Source: Pseudomonadota bacterium (GTDB lineage Bacteria; Myxococcota_A; Polyangia; Polyangiales; Polyangiaceae). From it: a DNA stretch of 64,000 bases. This document shows, piece by piece, positions 33,871 through 43,081 of this stretch. The position numbers and the translations under genes were made by a program. The stretch spans positions 1 to 64,000 of the forward strand of contig JAEXCN010000327.1 in the NCBI GenBank assembly GCA_023402175.1, given 5' to 3'. How positions within the stretch are numbered: the stretch's first letter is position 1; every line of letters starts with the position of its first letter. The notes beneath the pieces were generated by a model. It saw nothing but the letters and a program-made list of their open reading frames with translations, searched no databases and was not told the DNA's origin.

Positions 33871-35850
33871 TCAGGGACCGTTCCCGCAGAACTGATCGCC
33901 TACGCCGCGGAGCCATGCGCCGTAGTTCGGGTACGAGAACTGGCTGCAGAGCCCGCCCGCGAGGGCCGCGCTCGCGCAGTTGTTCGCGTTGTTCATGAAC
34001 GTCGAGCACTGCCCCCCTGCTCCGTTCACCAGCGTGTAGCACTGATTCTCGGACGTGGGCAGACACTGATCGCAGCTCGTGTCGGCGCAATCGGTCGCAC
34101 ACCCCATGTTGTGGCGGCACTGGTTGTCCACCGAGGAAGCAGCGCAAGCATAGAGTCCCGTGCGCTGGTCGAAGGGGTGGTTGAACGGCGAGAGGCACGT
34201 CCGACACGCCGCTGGCAGCGCGGCGAACGCGGCGACGCACGTTGCTGCGTTCGGGCCGGCGGCGCAGGCCGTGGTGAGCGTATCGAGGCTCGCATCGGTG
34301 CAGAGATTCTGCAGCTGCGCGGTGATCGCCGTCGTCGTGCCGTTCGGACACGAGCTGTACGTTGCCGGGCAGGTCGACTGCTGGTTGTTGCACCGGCGCG
34401 GGGCGACGAGCCCGTTGCAGAACGAGCTGGATGCGGAGCAGTTCGCGCACTGGACTCCGCCCTGCCCGCACGAGTTGTTGTCGATGCCGAGCGTGTCGCA
34501 GGTGTTGTTGGGACGGCAGCAGCCGGCGCAGTTGCCCGGCCCGCACTTGTCGATGCACTGGCGGCCCTGACAGACCTTGTTCGAGGCCGAGCAGTCGGTG
34601 CACGCACCGCCGCCGGTCGGGCCGCAGGCGTTGTCCTGATTGCCGACGACGCACGTGTTGCCCGAGCAGCAGCCGTTCGGGCACGTGGCCGGTCCACACG
34701 CCGGCACCTGACAAGAGCCCGACTGGCAGACGCGCGGCGGGTTCTGGTTCGAGCAGTTCTGGCAGAGCGCTCCGCCGCTCCCGCACGCGTTCTGCTGCGA
34801 GCCTACGGCGCAGATGTCACCGACGCAGCAGCCGGCGCACGTCGCGGGATTGCAGACGCTGCCCGCGACGCACTCGCCGAGCGCGTTGCAGACCTGGTTC
34901 GGCCCGCACGTCTTGCATGCCTGGCCGTTCGTCCCGCAGGCGAGCGGAGTCGTCGAGACGACGCACTGGTTGCCGACGCAGCAGCCCGGGCAATTCGCCG
35001 GTCCACACGTCTGCTGCGGCTGGCACGTGCGAGCGTTCGGCTGACCGTCGGGGACGCAGATCTCGTCGCTCGCGCATGCGTCGCAGGACTGTCCCTGCTT
35101 CCCGCACGCCGTCGTGTCGGTGCCGATCACGCATTGGCCGGCCTTGTTGCAGCAGCCGCCGCAGTTCTGCGGACCACACTGGCTCGTGCCTTCGCACTGC
35201 CCGCCGCCGCCGCCGACGGCGCGACAGATCTGGCCGGCCGCGCACGCATCGCACTGCGCGCCCTTTGCTCCACACGCGGACGCGACGTCGCCGGGGAGGC
35301 ACTTGTCACCGACGCAGCAGCCGTCGCAGTTCGTTGCGTCGCACTTCGTCGTCCCGCACGAGCGCGCCGACGCATCACAGGCACGCCCTTCGGCGGCGCA
35401 GTCCGAGCACTGTCCGCCCGACTTCCCGCATGCCGAAGGCTCCGTTCCGCTCAGGCAACGCATGCGCCCTTCGTCGACGGAGCAGCAGCCGAGGCACGTC
35501 CGCGAGCTGCACGACGGGTCGTCACGCCCGCAGACACGCGAGCCCGTACACACGCTGAAGCCGTTCGCGACGCAGTCCGAGCACCGTCCACCAGCAGACC
35601 CGCACGCGCGGACGTCTCCGCCGGTCCGGCAGGTGCCCGTCGCGTCGCAGCAGCCGTTCGGACACGTCGACGGTCCACACGCGGCGGACACGCCCCCGTC
35701 GAGCGTCTCCGGCTCGAGGCTGGTCCGACCGCATCCCGGGGCCAACAAGACGAGGAGCACTGCGCCGATGAACGCGAGCGCGATGAAGCGAAGCAGACGA
35801 CGGGGATCGTTCGGGGACGACGCGGGCACCCCGAGAGAAGAAAGGCGCAT
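33871..35850 (-). CDS. Cys-rich lipoprotein with eight tandem disulfide modules
   Basis: A 659-residue protein: lipoprotein signal ending VLLAPGC, then eight about 45-50-residue repeats (about residues 58-470). Each carries the pattern CGPxxCxGCC(x)n C(x)n ACG(x)GxxC(x)2C(x)n C, i.e. about 8-10 Cys per repeat. The C-terminal 190 residues are less Cys-dense and Ala/Asn-rich. The start is supported by AGAGG upstream. These repeats probably form a rod of disulfide-bonded knots on the cell surface, comparable in style to other myxobacterial Cys-rich proteins. All eight copies are similar, which favours recent tandem duplication. Confidence 0.85.
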   Translation of the reverse strand: MRLSSLGVPASSPNDPRRLLRFIALAFIGAVLLVLLAPGCGRTSLEPETLDGGVSAACGPSTCPNGCCDATGTCRTGGDVRACGSAGGRCSDCVANGFSVCTGSRVCGRDDPSCSSRTCLGCCSVDEGRMRCLSGTEPSACGKSGGQCSDCAAEGRACDASARSCGTTKCDATNCDGCCVGDKCLPGDVASACGAKGAQCDACAAGQICRAVGGGGGQCEGTSQCGPQNCGGCCNKAGQCVIGTDTTACGKQGQSCDACASDEICVPDGQPNARTCQPQQTCGPANCPGCCVGNQCVVSTTPLACGTNGQACKTCGPNQVCNALGECVAGSVCNPATCAGCCVGDICAVGSQQNACGSGGALCQNCSNQNPPRVCQSGSCQVPACGPATCPNGCCSGNTCVVGNQDNACGPTGGGACTDCSASNKVCQGRQCIDKCGPGNCAGCCRPNNTCDTLGIDNNSCGQGGVQCANCSASSSFCNGLVAPRRCNNQQSTCPATYSSCPNGTTTAITAQLQNLCTDASLDTLTTACAAGPNAATCVAAFAALPAACRTCLSPFNHPFDQRTGLYACAASSVDNQCRHNMGCATDCADTSCDQCLPTSENQCYTLVNGAGGQCSTFMNNANNCASAALAGGLCSQFSYPNYGAWLRGVGDQFCGNGP

Positions 35851-36046
35851 CGGGACCTCTGGGGGCGGAGCGTAGCGCGTCGTGGAAACCGCCGGTAGCC
35901 CGGTCGAGCTTCGATAAACGTGCTGCGGCGCCGTTTCTTGTTCCTGGACGTAAACCGGCTCTCGCCTCCAAACGTGAATGCAGCGCCGATCTCCGGGCCG
36001 CAAACGCACGAAGGGGCCCGTCGCATCGCCTGCTAGGCTCGAGGCG

Positions 36047-37552
36047 GTGACCGAGCGCTTCGCGTACGACGACGTCCCGTACGACACGGAGGCCAACGCG
36101 GACACGCATCCGTCGTCGATGGCGACGCTCGCACGCCTCGCCGGCCTCGTCGCGGCGCCGCCGTCCGTCGCACGCGTCCTCGAGATCGGCTGCGGAAACG
36201 GGGAGAACCTCGTCGCGGCGGCCACGTACCTTCCGCGCACGCGCTTCGTCGGGTTCGATCTCGCAGCGAGCGCGATCGAGGTCGGACGCGCATCTGCGAG
36301 GACGTCGGGCACGGACAACGTGACGCTCTACAGCGCCGACATCCGGGACGCTCGAACGAGCGGGATCGCGAACGAGGCGCCCGGCAGCTTCGACTACGTC
36401 GTCGCGCACGGCATGTGCTCGTGGGTCCCTCCGGACGTGCGGCATGACCTCCTCGCCGTGATGCACGATGCGCTTGCGCCCCGAGGCATCGGCTTCGTGA
36501 GCGTCAACGCGCTGCCCGGATGGGAGCTCCGGCGTGCACTCCGCGAGCTCGCTCTCGACAGGGCGCGATCGCTCGACGCCCCCGCGAGCAAGGTGGCCGA
36601 GGCGCTGAGCGCGATCGGAGAGATCGCCCGCACGGGAAAGGACGCATCCGGTTTCTTCGGCGCGCTCTCGGCAGCCGCTCGCGAGTACCTCGAGCACGTG
36701 GAGCGCGCGACGCCGCCCGACGCGCCCTTCTCGCGCTACGTGTTCCACGACCTCCTCGCCGACATCAACGAGCCGTTCTCTGCCGACGCGCTCGCATCCG
36801 AGCTCGCACGCGCAGGGCTGCGTATCGTCTGCGAGACGCCGCTCCGTCCATCGCGAGCGTCGTCGTCGTTCGAGGATCTCGCAAACGACCTCGCGAAGAC
36901 GGGCACGCCGTTCCTCCAGGTGCTGGTGCAGCGCGACGATGCACCTGCCGCGCGGCGGGTCGACGCCGGCGCCGTCATCGACCTGCTCCTCTGGGCCGAC
37001 TTCGCGCCCGTATCGACCGGCACGTTCCGCACGACGACCGGCGCGCTGGTTCGTCCCGTCGGTGACGACGGCCTCGCGCGTGCGACGCAGCGGGCGCCTG
37101 GGTTCGTGCGCGTGTGCGAGCTCGCGGACGACGATGCTCGCACCGCGCTCGCGCGCCAGCTCTTCGCCGGCTTCTGCGAGGGCGTCTTCACGCTCGTGAC
37201 CGAGGCGCCGCCGGCGTGCACGACGGACGTTGGGGATCGACCGCAAGTCGCCGAGCACGTGCGCATCCGCGCGGCCGTTGCCGTGCAGGCCCGTGCGCCG
37301 TCGGCGATCCTCACGAGCGCGCTCCATCGGTCCTACCGCGTACCGTGGTCGGAGCTCGTCGTCGTCGCGCAGCTCGATGGAGCGCACACCTCGGCGGAGA
37401 TCGCCGAGGCGGTGAAGCGCGAAGCGAGCGGTGTCCCGTCCTCGATCGCGGGCCCGCTCGCCGGCGCAACGGATCGCGAGGTCGATCGCGTCGTCGCGAC
37501 CGTCATCGATCGCATCCGGCGACATCTCTTCCTCGTCGAGGGTCCGCGATGA
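36047..37552 (+). CDS. SAM-dependent methyltransferase with methyltransferase regulatory domain
   Basis: A 501-residue protein starting at GTG. A class I SAM-binding domain occupies about residues 38-150 (VLEIGCGNGENL ... FVGFDLAASAIEVG ... FDYVVAHGMCSWVPP). The PF10119-like 'methyltransferase regulatory domain' (about 200-300) and a C-terminal domain of about 130 residues with WSELVVVAQLDGAHTSAEIAEA follow. Such proteins are widespread in Proteobacteria; their substrates are unknown. The stop overlaps the next gene's ATG (ATGA), so the two are translated together. The Cys in AHGMCSWVPP is near the usual substrate pocket. Confidence 0.82.
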   Translation: MTERFAYDDVPYDTEANADTHPSSMATLARLAGLVAAPPSVARVLEIGCGNGENLVAAATYLPRTRFVGFDLAASAIEVGRASARTSGTDNVTLYSADIRDARTSGIANEAPGSFDYVVAHGMCSWVPPDVRHDLLAVMHDALAPRGIGFVSVNALPGWELRRALRELALDRARSLDAPASKVAEALSAIGEIARTGKDASGFFGALSAAAREYLEHVERATPPDAPFSRYVFHDLLADINEPFSADALASELARAGLRIVCETPLRPSRASSSFEDLANDLAKTGTPFLQVLVQRDDAPAARRVDAGAVIDLLLWADFAPVSTGTFRTTTGALVRPVGDDGLARATQRAPGFVRVCELADDDARTALARQLFAGFCEGVFTLVTEAPPACTTDVGDRPQVAEHVRIRAAVAVQARAPSAILTSALHRSYRVPWSELVVVAQLDGAHTSAEIAEAVKREASGVPSSIAGPLAGATDREVDRVVATVIDRIRRHLFLVEGPR

Positions 37553-38502
37553 CGCGCGAGGAGTGGAACCCGCTCGCTCACCGCGCGCTCGTCACGGCAT
37601 CGCTCTACGGGCTCGCGGCGCGGACGAGCACGCCGAAGGTCGTGTGCCTGTCGCCGGGTGAGCTCGCTCGCTCGAGCGTCGCGGACATCGTCGTGACCGT
37701 CGACGGGCCGAAGCTCGATGCGACGGCGCTCGCGACCGCTCGCGACGCGGCGCCTGCAGGCGTCGTCGCCGTGATCGTCGGGTCGACCTCCGCGCTCGGT
37801 CTGCTCGCGAGCGCCGCGCCTGCCGAGCCGGGCCGAACGGATGCGTTCGCACGCGCCGCCGCATGGGCCTCGGTCGCCGCGCGCGCTCCGCGTGCACCTG
37901 CCGTCTCGGCGGCACGCCTACGCGAGATCGCCGCGGCCGCGTCGAGCGCGAAGCTCGTGCTCGTCGAGCCGGACGTACCGCATGCGCGCACGCAGCCGAA
38001 GCTCGCGATCGATCGCGCGGTCCTTGCGACGATCATGCTCGGAGCGACCGCGCGAGCACTGCTCTTCGTCCGCGAGGGCGCGGCGCCGAAAGGCGGGCTC
38101 GCGCGGGTGCGCGACGAGCGCATCCTCGACGGATGGATCGACGGTAGTGGACTTCGGGGAGAGAACGCTCGCAGAGACAGCGCTCGGGGAGAGAGCGTTC
38201 GCAGCGCGCGCGCTCGGGGAGAGAGCATGGATATGCGCGCGCCTCTCGAGGACCGTGCGCCGCCATCGTTGCTCGATGCTGCGCGCGACGCGCTCGCCCA
38301 GAGCGAGACGCCGATGCGCGGCAAAGATCTCCTCCGCGAAGCACGCGCTCGATGGACGGACGCTGCGAGGTCCGCCGGAACGCGCGCGCCGACGAGCTCG
38401 GCGGACGCGGCCGTCCTCGCGAAGGAGCTCCGCCTTCTCTGGATCGACGGGGCGATCGAGCTCTATGCGGTCGATCCTGCGGTGCCGCTCGTCGCGGCGT
38501 GA
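37549..38502 (+). CDS. Hypothetical protein coupled to methyltransferase
   Basis: A 317-residue, Ala/Arg-rich soluble protein that starts MTREEWNPLAHRALVTASLY and overlaps the methyltransferase stop by 4 nt. A short tandem repeat of 10 residues (RGENARRDSA/RGESVRSARA/RGESMD) lies around residues 203-228. The C-terminal 60 residues (LLREARARWTDAARSAG) are helical. No family is recognised. Given the constant coupling, it likely assists or regulates the methyltransferase. Confidence 0.7.
   Translation: MTREEWNPLAHRALVTASLYGLAARTSTPKVVCLSPGELARSSVADIVVTVDGPKLDATALATARDAAPAGVVAVIVGSTSALGLLASAAPAEPGRTDAFARAAAWASVAARAPRAPAVSAARLREIAAAASSAKLVLVEPDVPHARTQPKLAIDRAVLATIMLGATARALLFVREGAAPKGGLARVRDERILDGWIDGSGLRGENARRDSARGESVRSARARGESMDMRAPLEDRAPPSLLDAARDALAQSETPMRGKDLLREARARWTDAARSAGTRAPTSSADAAVLAKELRLLWIDGAIELYAVDPAVPLVAA
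38153..38230 (+). repeat. 30-bp tandem repeat inside hypothetical gene
   Basis: Two full and one partial 30-bp units starting TTCGGGGAGAGAACGCTCGC (period 30 at 38153, 38183, 38213), in frame, giving repeated RGE(N/S) decapeptides. Suggests replication slippage within a disordered or basic linker. Confidence 0.8.
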
Positions 38503-38568
38503 GACGGAGAGAGAGACGTCACCGTCACACGTCAGACGAGATGCGGATGACGCCTTCCAGGAGGCGGC

Positions 38569-40314
38569 TCAGAAGCCCATCTGCGAGCGCGCGGCCTCGC
38601 GGAGGAGGCCGTCGGCGATGTCGATCCGGACGAAGCCGTCGCCGCTCTTCTTCCCGATCGCGATCCCGAGCGGCGCCGTGGGCAGGTTCGCGCGCTTCGG
38701 ATCGAGGCGGAGCGGCTGCGCCACGACGATCGTCGACGCGTCGCTCGCGATCGCACCCGTGAAGCGCTTCAGCGCGGGCTCGTCGGCGAGCTTCCGATCG
38801 GGTTGCGCGCCGATCTTGAGCGTGACGACCGGCTCGGCGCCGGCACCGAGCGACAACACGCCCTGCTCGGTGATCCAGGCGGCGCCCGACGCGCTGCTCG
38901 TCTTCGCCGCCGGCGTCGTCGGCGCGCCCGCGTCTCGCCGGATCGTGCCGCGCTTCGTGTCCTTCGCCTCGCGGACCACCGTGACGGAGGAGATCTTGCC
39001 GCGCCCCGGCAGCTCCTCGCTCGTGGAGCTGACGTCGCGCACGCGGAGCAGCTCCTTGAACGGCTCGGCCTTCGTCAGATCGAAGAGGCCTCGGATGGCC
39101 TTGTCTGCTGCAGCGGCGTCCCGCACCGGCGCGCGGACGAGGAGCCCCGTCGGCTCGTCGAGCGCGAGCGCGAACGCTGCGGCTTCGTCGCGCGCGCTCG
39201 TCATCGCTTCAATGACGTCGTGGAGTTTTCCCGGATCTTTGAGGCGCGGACCGAGCGACGTCGCGATCGTCTTCTCGAGCTCCTTCGACTGCTCCGCACG
39301 CTCGGCCTCGCTGTCACGCATCGAGAGCGCGAGCGCGGAGACGGCGGGGAGCGCGAGGATCGGCGACGCGTCGCCGATCTTCATCCCATCGACCCATTTC
39401 CGAGCGGGACCGTCGCCGGCGCGGGGCGTGAGCGTCGCCGTCACGACCGTCGCGTCGTCGGTGACGTCGAGCGCGACGCGCAGCTTCTCGAGGTCACCGA
39501 AAATCGCGACGCGGCGCGCGAGCATGGAGTCGAGCGCAGCGACGATCGCCGCGGGATCGCCGAAGTCCGGAGCGCGCCCGCGCTCGGCGCGCATTCGCTC
39601 GTCCTGCGTGAGGAGGAACGACTTGCCGTCCTTCCAGAGCGCATCGATCTTCGGCTGGAGCATCGTCTCGAGCGCCTTGCGACCGATCTCGATCACCGCG
39701 GCGGACTCGACCGGAAGCGGACGCGCCGGAAGCGTGCGCGTGACGTACGGCCCGAGCCGCGCGAAGTCGGCCTCCGCGCGCGCGACGAGGAGGTAGCCGT
39801 TCTGCGTGATCGCGAGCTGAAGCTTCCGATCCGCCGACGTCGAGCGGTTCGGAACGAGGACGGTCATCCCGGAGACGTCCTTCGCACTGAACCGCGCGGT
39901 GTCGCCGTCGGCGAGCAAGCCGCGCGCTCGCCGCGCGTCGACGAGCTTCATCGCGAAGGCGATGGTCGGGTCCGCTGGGTCGCCCGCGACGACGCCGTAC
40001 ATCGGTGCGGTCCCATCGAGCTCCGTCGCGAGCGAGATGTCGAGATCGGCGACCGCGACGAGCACGCCCGGGAGCGTCGTGGGAAGGATCCCGACCGCGC
40101 CGCCGACGCCGCGTTGGAGCTTCGTCCACGACGCGTTCGGGGACGCGACATAGATGTCCGCGAGCAGGTCGTCCGGCGCCTGCGCGAGCGGCTCGGTTGC
40201 GACCGCCCCCGCGTCGACCCCATGCGGACCACCGCTGCACTTACCGAGCGCGACGACGGAGGCCAGGGCGAGCGCCACGCTTGCGGCGACGACGTGCCAC
40301 CTCTGCCACTTCAC
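38569..40314 (-). CDS. Secreted or membrane-anchored protein of unknown function
   Basis: A 581-residue protein with a hydrophobic N-terminal segment (MKWQRWHVVAASVALALASV), followed by ALGKCSGG. The Cys could be a lipobox, but a Lys at -1 is atypical, so anchoring is uncertain. The body alternates beta-rich stretches and helices (e.g. DLEKLRVALDVTDDATVVTA) in a pattern reminiscent of DUF3352-type repetitive secreted proteins. This resemblance is by eye only. No catalytic motif is visible. It converges with the methyltransferase-coupled gene (66 bp) and is divergent from frr. Confidence 0.75.
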   Translation of the reverse strand: MKWQRWHVVAASVALALASVVALGKCSGGPHGVDAGAVATEPLAQAPDDLLADIYVASPNASWTKLQRGVGGAVGILPTTLPGVLVAVADLDISLATELDGTAPMYGVVAGDPADPTIAFAMKLVDARRARGLLADGDTARFSAKDVSGMTVLVPNRSTSADRKLQLAITQNGYLLVARAEADFARLGPYVTRTLPARPLPVESAAVIEIGRKALETMLQPKIDALWKDGKSFLLTQDERMRAERGRAPDFGDPAAIVAALDSMLARRVAIFGDLEKLRVALDVTDDATVVTATLTPRAGDGPARKWVDGMKIGDASPILALPAVSALALSMRDSEAERAEQSKELEKTIATSLGPRLKDPGKLHDVIEAMTSARDEAAAFALALDEPTGLLVRAPVRDAAAADKAIRGLFDLTKAEPFKELLRVRDVSSTSEELPGRGKISSVTVVREAKDTKRGTIRRDAGAPTTPAAKTSSASGAAWITEQGVLSLGAGAEPVVTLKIGAQPDRKLADEPALKRFTGAIASDASTIVVAQPLRLDPKRANLPTAPLGIAIGKKSGDGFVRIDIADGLLREAARSQMGF

Positions 40315-40546
40315 GGACGCTTTCTACCATCGATGGGCATGCATGGGCGAAGGGTGCGCTGTCCCAGTCCTTCGGTCGCGACGACGCGTTCGGCCGTGCT
40401 CTTCGCGATACGCCAGATTTGGCGTGGAAAGCTCCCGGAACGTGGACAACGATGAGGGCGACGGCGTCATCGCACCAACCGCCTCTTCCTGTCGGGCCGT
40501 TCCTCGGGCTAAGGTGCGAGGCGCTATCTGACCGGGAGCCCGCCCG

Positions 40547-41104
40547 ATGCTCGACGACATACATAAAGAGTTGGTCAATTCGATCGCCAAGGCCCACGAG
40601 GCGCTCAAGCGCGATCTCGGAAAGCTGCGCGCGGGTAGAGCGAACCCGAACCTGCTCGACGGCATCAAGGTCGACTACTACGGCGCGCTCACTCCGCTCG
40701 CACAGATGGCTCACGTCAACGTGCCGGAGCCGCGCCTCATCACCGTGAAGCCGTGGGACAAGACCGTTGTGAAGGCGGTCGAGAAGGCGCTGCGCGAGAG
40801 CGATCTCAACCTCAACCCGCAGACGGACGGAGACCTCATCCGCATCCCGCTGCCGCCGCTCACCGAAGAGCGCCGTCGCGAGTTCGTGAAGATCGCGCGG
40901 AAGTACGGCGAGGAGTGCAAGGTCAGCATTCGCAAGGCGCGCCACGACGCGCTCGACATGCTGAACGAGCTCGACGAAGGCGGTGAGGCCAGCGCGGACG
41001 AGGTCGATCGCGCGAAGAAAAAGGCCGAGGAAACGGTGTCCGACTCGGTGAAGGTGGTCGACCAGATCATCGGGCAAAAAGAAAAGGACATCATGGAGGT
41101 ATGA
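40547..41104 (+). CDS. frr: Ribosome recycling factor
   Basis: A 185-residue RRF that, with EF-G, splits post-termination ribosomes. The conserved segments are clear: LGKLRAGRANPNLLDGIKVD, PEPRLITVKPWDK, the PLPPLTEERRREFVKIARK helix and the C-terminal VVDQIIGQKEKDIMEV. Length is standard. A good GGGAG lies about 9 nt before the ATG. It is followed 85 nt downstream by the PP2C phosphatase gene; there is no tsf/pyrH/rpsB neighbourhood here, unlike many bacteria. Confidence 0.97.
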   Translation: MLDDIHKELVNSIAKAHEALKRDLGKLRAGRANPNLLDGIKVDYYGALTPLAQMAHVNVPEPRLITVKPWDKTVVKAVEKALRESDLNLNPQTDGDLIRIPLPPLTEERRREFVKIARKYGEECKVSIRKARHDALDMLNELDEGGEASADEVDRAKKKAEETVSDSVKVVDQIIGQKEKDIMEV

Positions 41105-41189
41105 CCTCCTTGACACTCACGAGCTTACCGGCGAGCCTTTTTGTGGTGAGTCGGTTCTCCCGGAGTCCAAAAGCGGAGTCGTCTACTTG

Positions 41190-42068
41190 ATGCGCGCTAT
41201 CGCAGCGGGAGCAAGCGACGTGGGGCTCCAGAGGGAGCACAACGAGGACTCGTACGTCGTACTCAAGGAGTACGACCTCTTCGTGGTCGCGGACGGAATG
41301 GGCGGTCACCGCGCTGGCGACGTCGCCTCGAAGCTCGCGACCGAAACGATCAGCGAGTTCTTCAAGTCGACGGCCAACGACGACGTCACCTGGCCCTTCC
41401 ACTTCGACACGAACCTGTCGGAGGAGGAAAACCGGCTGCTCACCGGCATCCGCGTCGCCAACCGCCAGATCTTCGAGCGGAGCACGCGGTCACGCGAGTA
41501 CCACGGCATGGGTACGACGGTCGTCGGCGCCATGTTCAGCCCGCGCAAAGGACGCATGTACATCGGCCACGTCGGCGACTCGCGCTGCTACCGCGTGCGG
41601 GGCGGGCAGATCCAGCTCCTCACGCGCGACCATTCGCTCATCAACGACTACCTGCTCGCGATGCCCGACCTCACCGAGGAGCAGCGGAGCGAATTGCCGA
41701 AGAACGTCATCACGCGCGCGCTCGGCATGCAGGATCAGGTCGTCGTCGACCTCCAGCACGACGAGCCGTCGCCGGGCGACGTGTATGTCCTCTGCTCGGA
41801 CGGGCTCTCCGGCATGGTGCAGGACGACGAGATCCAGCGGATCATCGTCCAGAACCCGGACATCCGTGACGCATGCGCGAAGCTCATCGCGCGCGCGAAC
41901 GAGCACGGCGGCGAGGACAACGTCACCGCAGTGCTCATCAAGATCGAGGAGCAGCTCGACGCGCCCACGGAAGAGATGCCGGCGGCGCGAGCGCGTGCGC
42001 TCCGGGACGAGTCCGTCGGCACCACCGAGGACACGACGGCACCCGGACCGGGTCGCCACAAGCAGTGA
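41190..42068 (+). CDS. PP2C/PPM-family Ser/Thr protein phosphatase
   Basis: A 292-residue Mn/Mg-dependent protein phosphatase (Stp1/PrpC type). Metal-coordinating motifs are HNEDSYVV (about 19), ADGMGGHRAGD, GDSRCYRVR, SDGLSGMV and GEDNVTAVLI near the end. An additional Pro/Ala-rich tail of about 40 residues follows. It presumably opposes Hanks-type kinases, one of which is encoded about 13 kb upstream. A TTG three bases before the ATG is an alternative start. The gene lies between frr and the DedA gene, all rightward, and they may be transcribed together. Confidence 0.92.
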   Translation: MRAIAAGASDVGLQREHNEDSYVVLKEYDLFVVADGMGGHRAGDVASKLATETISEFFKSTANDDVTWPFHFDTNLSEEENRLLTGIRVANRQIFERSTRSREYHGMGTTVVGAMFSPRKGRMYIGHVGDSRCYRVRGGQIQLLTRDHSLINDYLLAMPDLTEEQRSELPKNVITRALGMQDQVVVDLQHDEPSPGDVYVLCSDGLSGMVQDDEIQRIIVQNPDIRDACAKLIARANEHGGEDNVTAVLIKIEEQLDAPTEEMPAARARALRDESVGTTEDTTAPGPGRHKQ

Positions 42069-42196
42069 GGCGGCGGCGCTCGGCTCGGGCGCCGTAAGGA
42101 GCCTGGAATCGTTGCGGCAGAGGCTGCCCCTGCCCTCGCGGAGCGGACCATTCCGCTCGACGGCGGAGGGAAGCCGGTCTACACGTCCCCGCAGCG

Positions 42197-42874
42197 ATGC
42201 ACGAGCTTCTGGAGATCTTCCGCAGCCTCACGAAGAACCTCGATCAGTTCACGATCGAGCACGGCAACACGACCTACGCGATCCTGTTCGGGATCGTGTT
42301 CGTCGAGACGGGGCTCGTCATCATGCCCTTCTTGCCCGGTGACTCGCTGCTCTTCGCAGCCGGCGCCGTCGCGTCGCGCGAAGTCGACGGAAAACACCTC
42401 CTCGACCCGGTGCTCCTCGCGGCTGGCCTCATCGTCGCGGCGATCCTCGGCGACACGGTGAACTACCACGTCGGCAAGGCGATCGGCCCGCGCGTGATGA
42501 AGGGTGAGAGCTCGCGCCTCTTCAACAAGAAGCACCTCGACAAGACGCACAAGTTCTTCGAGAAGTACGGCGGAAAGACGATCATCCTCGCGCGCTTCGT
42601 CCCGATCGTCCGCACGTTCGCGCCCTTCGTGGCCGGCGCGGGCGCGATGAACTACCGCAAGTTCATCGTCTACAACATCATCGGCGCCGTCGCCTGGGTG
42701 ACCCTCATGCTCGGCTCGGGCTGGCTCCTCGGCCAGGTGCCGGTCGTGAAGAAGAACTTCGAGCTGATCGTCGTCGGCATCGTCGTCCTCTCCGTGCTGC
42801 CGATGGTCGTCGAGTGGTGGAAGGCGCGCAGCGCGAAGCCCGAGAAGGACGACGAGAAGGCCGAAGCGGCCTGA
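42197..42874 (+). CDS. DedA-family membrane protein
   Basis: A 225-residue integral membrane protein of the DedA/SNARE-associated family. It has hydrophobic segments at about residues 26-50, 64-88, 130-155 and 165-205, with the conserved FFEKYGGKTIILARFVPIVR signature (about 115-134). DedA proteins are undecaprenyl-phosphate or lipid flippase-like and affect envelope homeostasis and membrane potential. The C-terminus is Lys/Glu-rich. Its orientation matches the PP2C gene, with a 128-nt gap. Confidence 0.9.
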   Translation: MHELLEIFRSLTKNLDQFTIEHGNTTYAILFGIVFVETGLVIMPFLPGDSLLFAAGAVASREVDGKHLLDPVLLAAGLIVAAILGDTVNYHVGKAIGPRVMKGESSRLFNKKHLDKTHKFFEKYGGKTIILARFVPIVRTFAPFVAGAGAMNYRKFIVYNIIGAVAWVTLMLGSGWLLGQVPVVKKNFELIVVGIVVLSVLPMVVEWWKARSAKPEKDDEKAEAA

Positions 42875-43081
42875 GTCGTCTGCGGCTCCTGACGGAACCG
42901 CCTCTCGTTCGCCCGCTGCCGCCGCCGCACTGAGCTGGTGCGGCCCGCGCTCGAGCCGATCACCATCCTCTTCCCGAATCACGAACCGCGTCCCGCGCGC
43001 GTGCGGCGCGGCGCGTCGCGAAATGCGGGGCGCCTCAACCGCGCTATGGCAGGCGAAACGCGTCGGGACTAGAGTTCGAGC

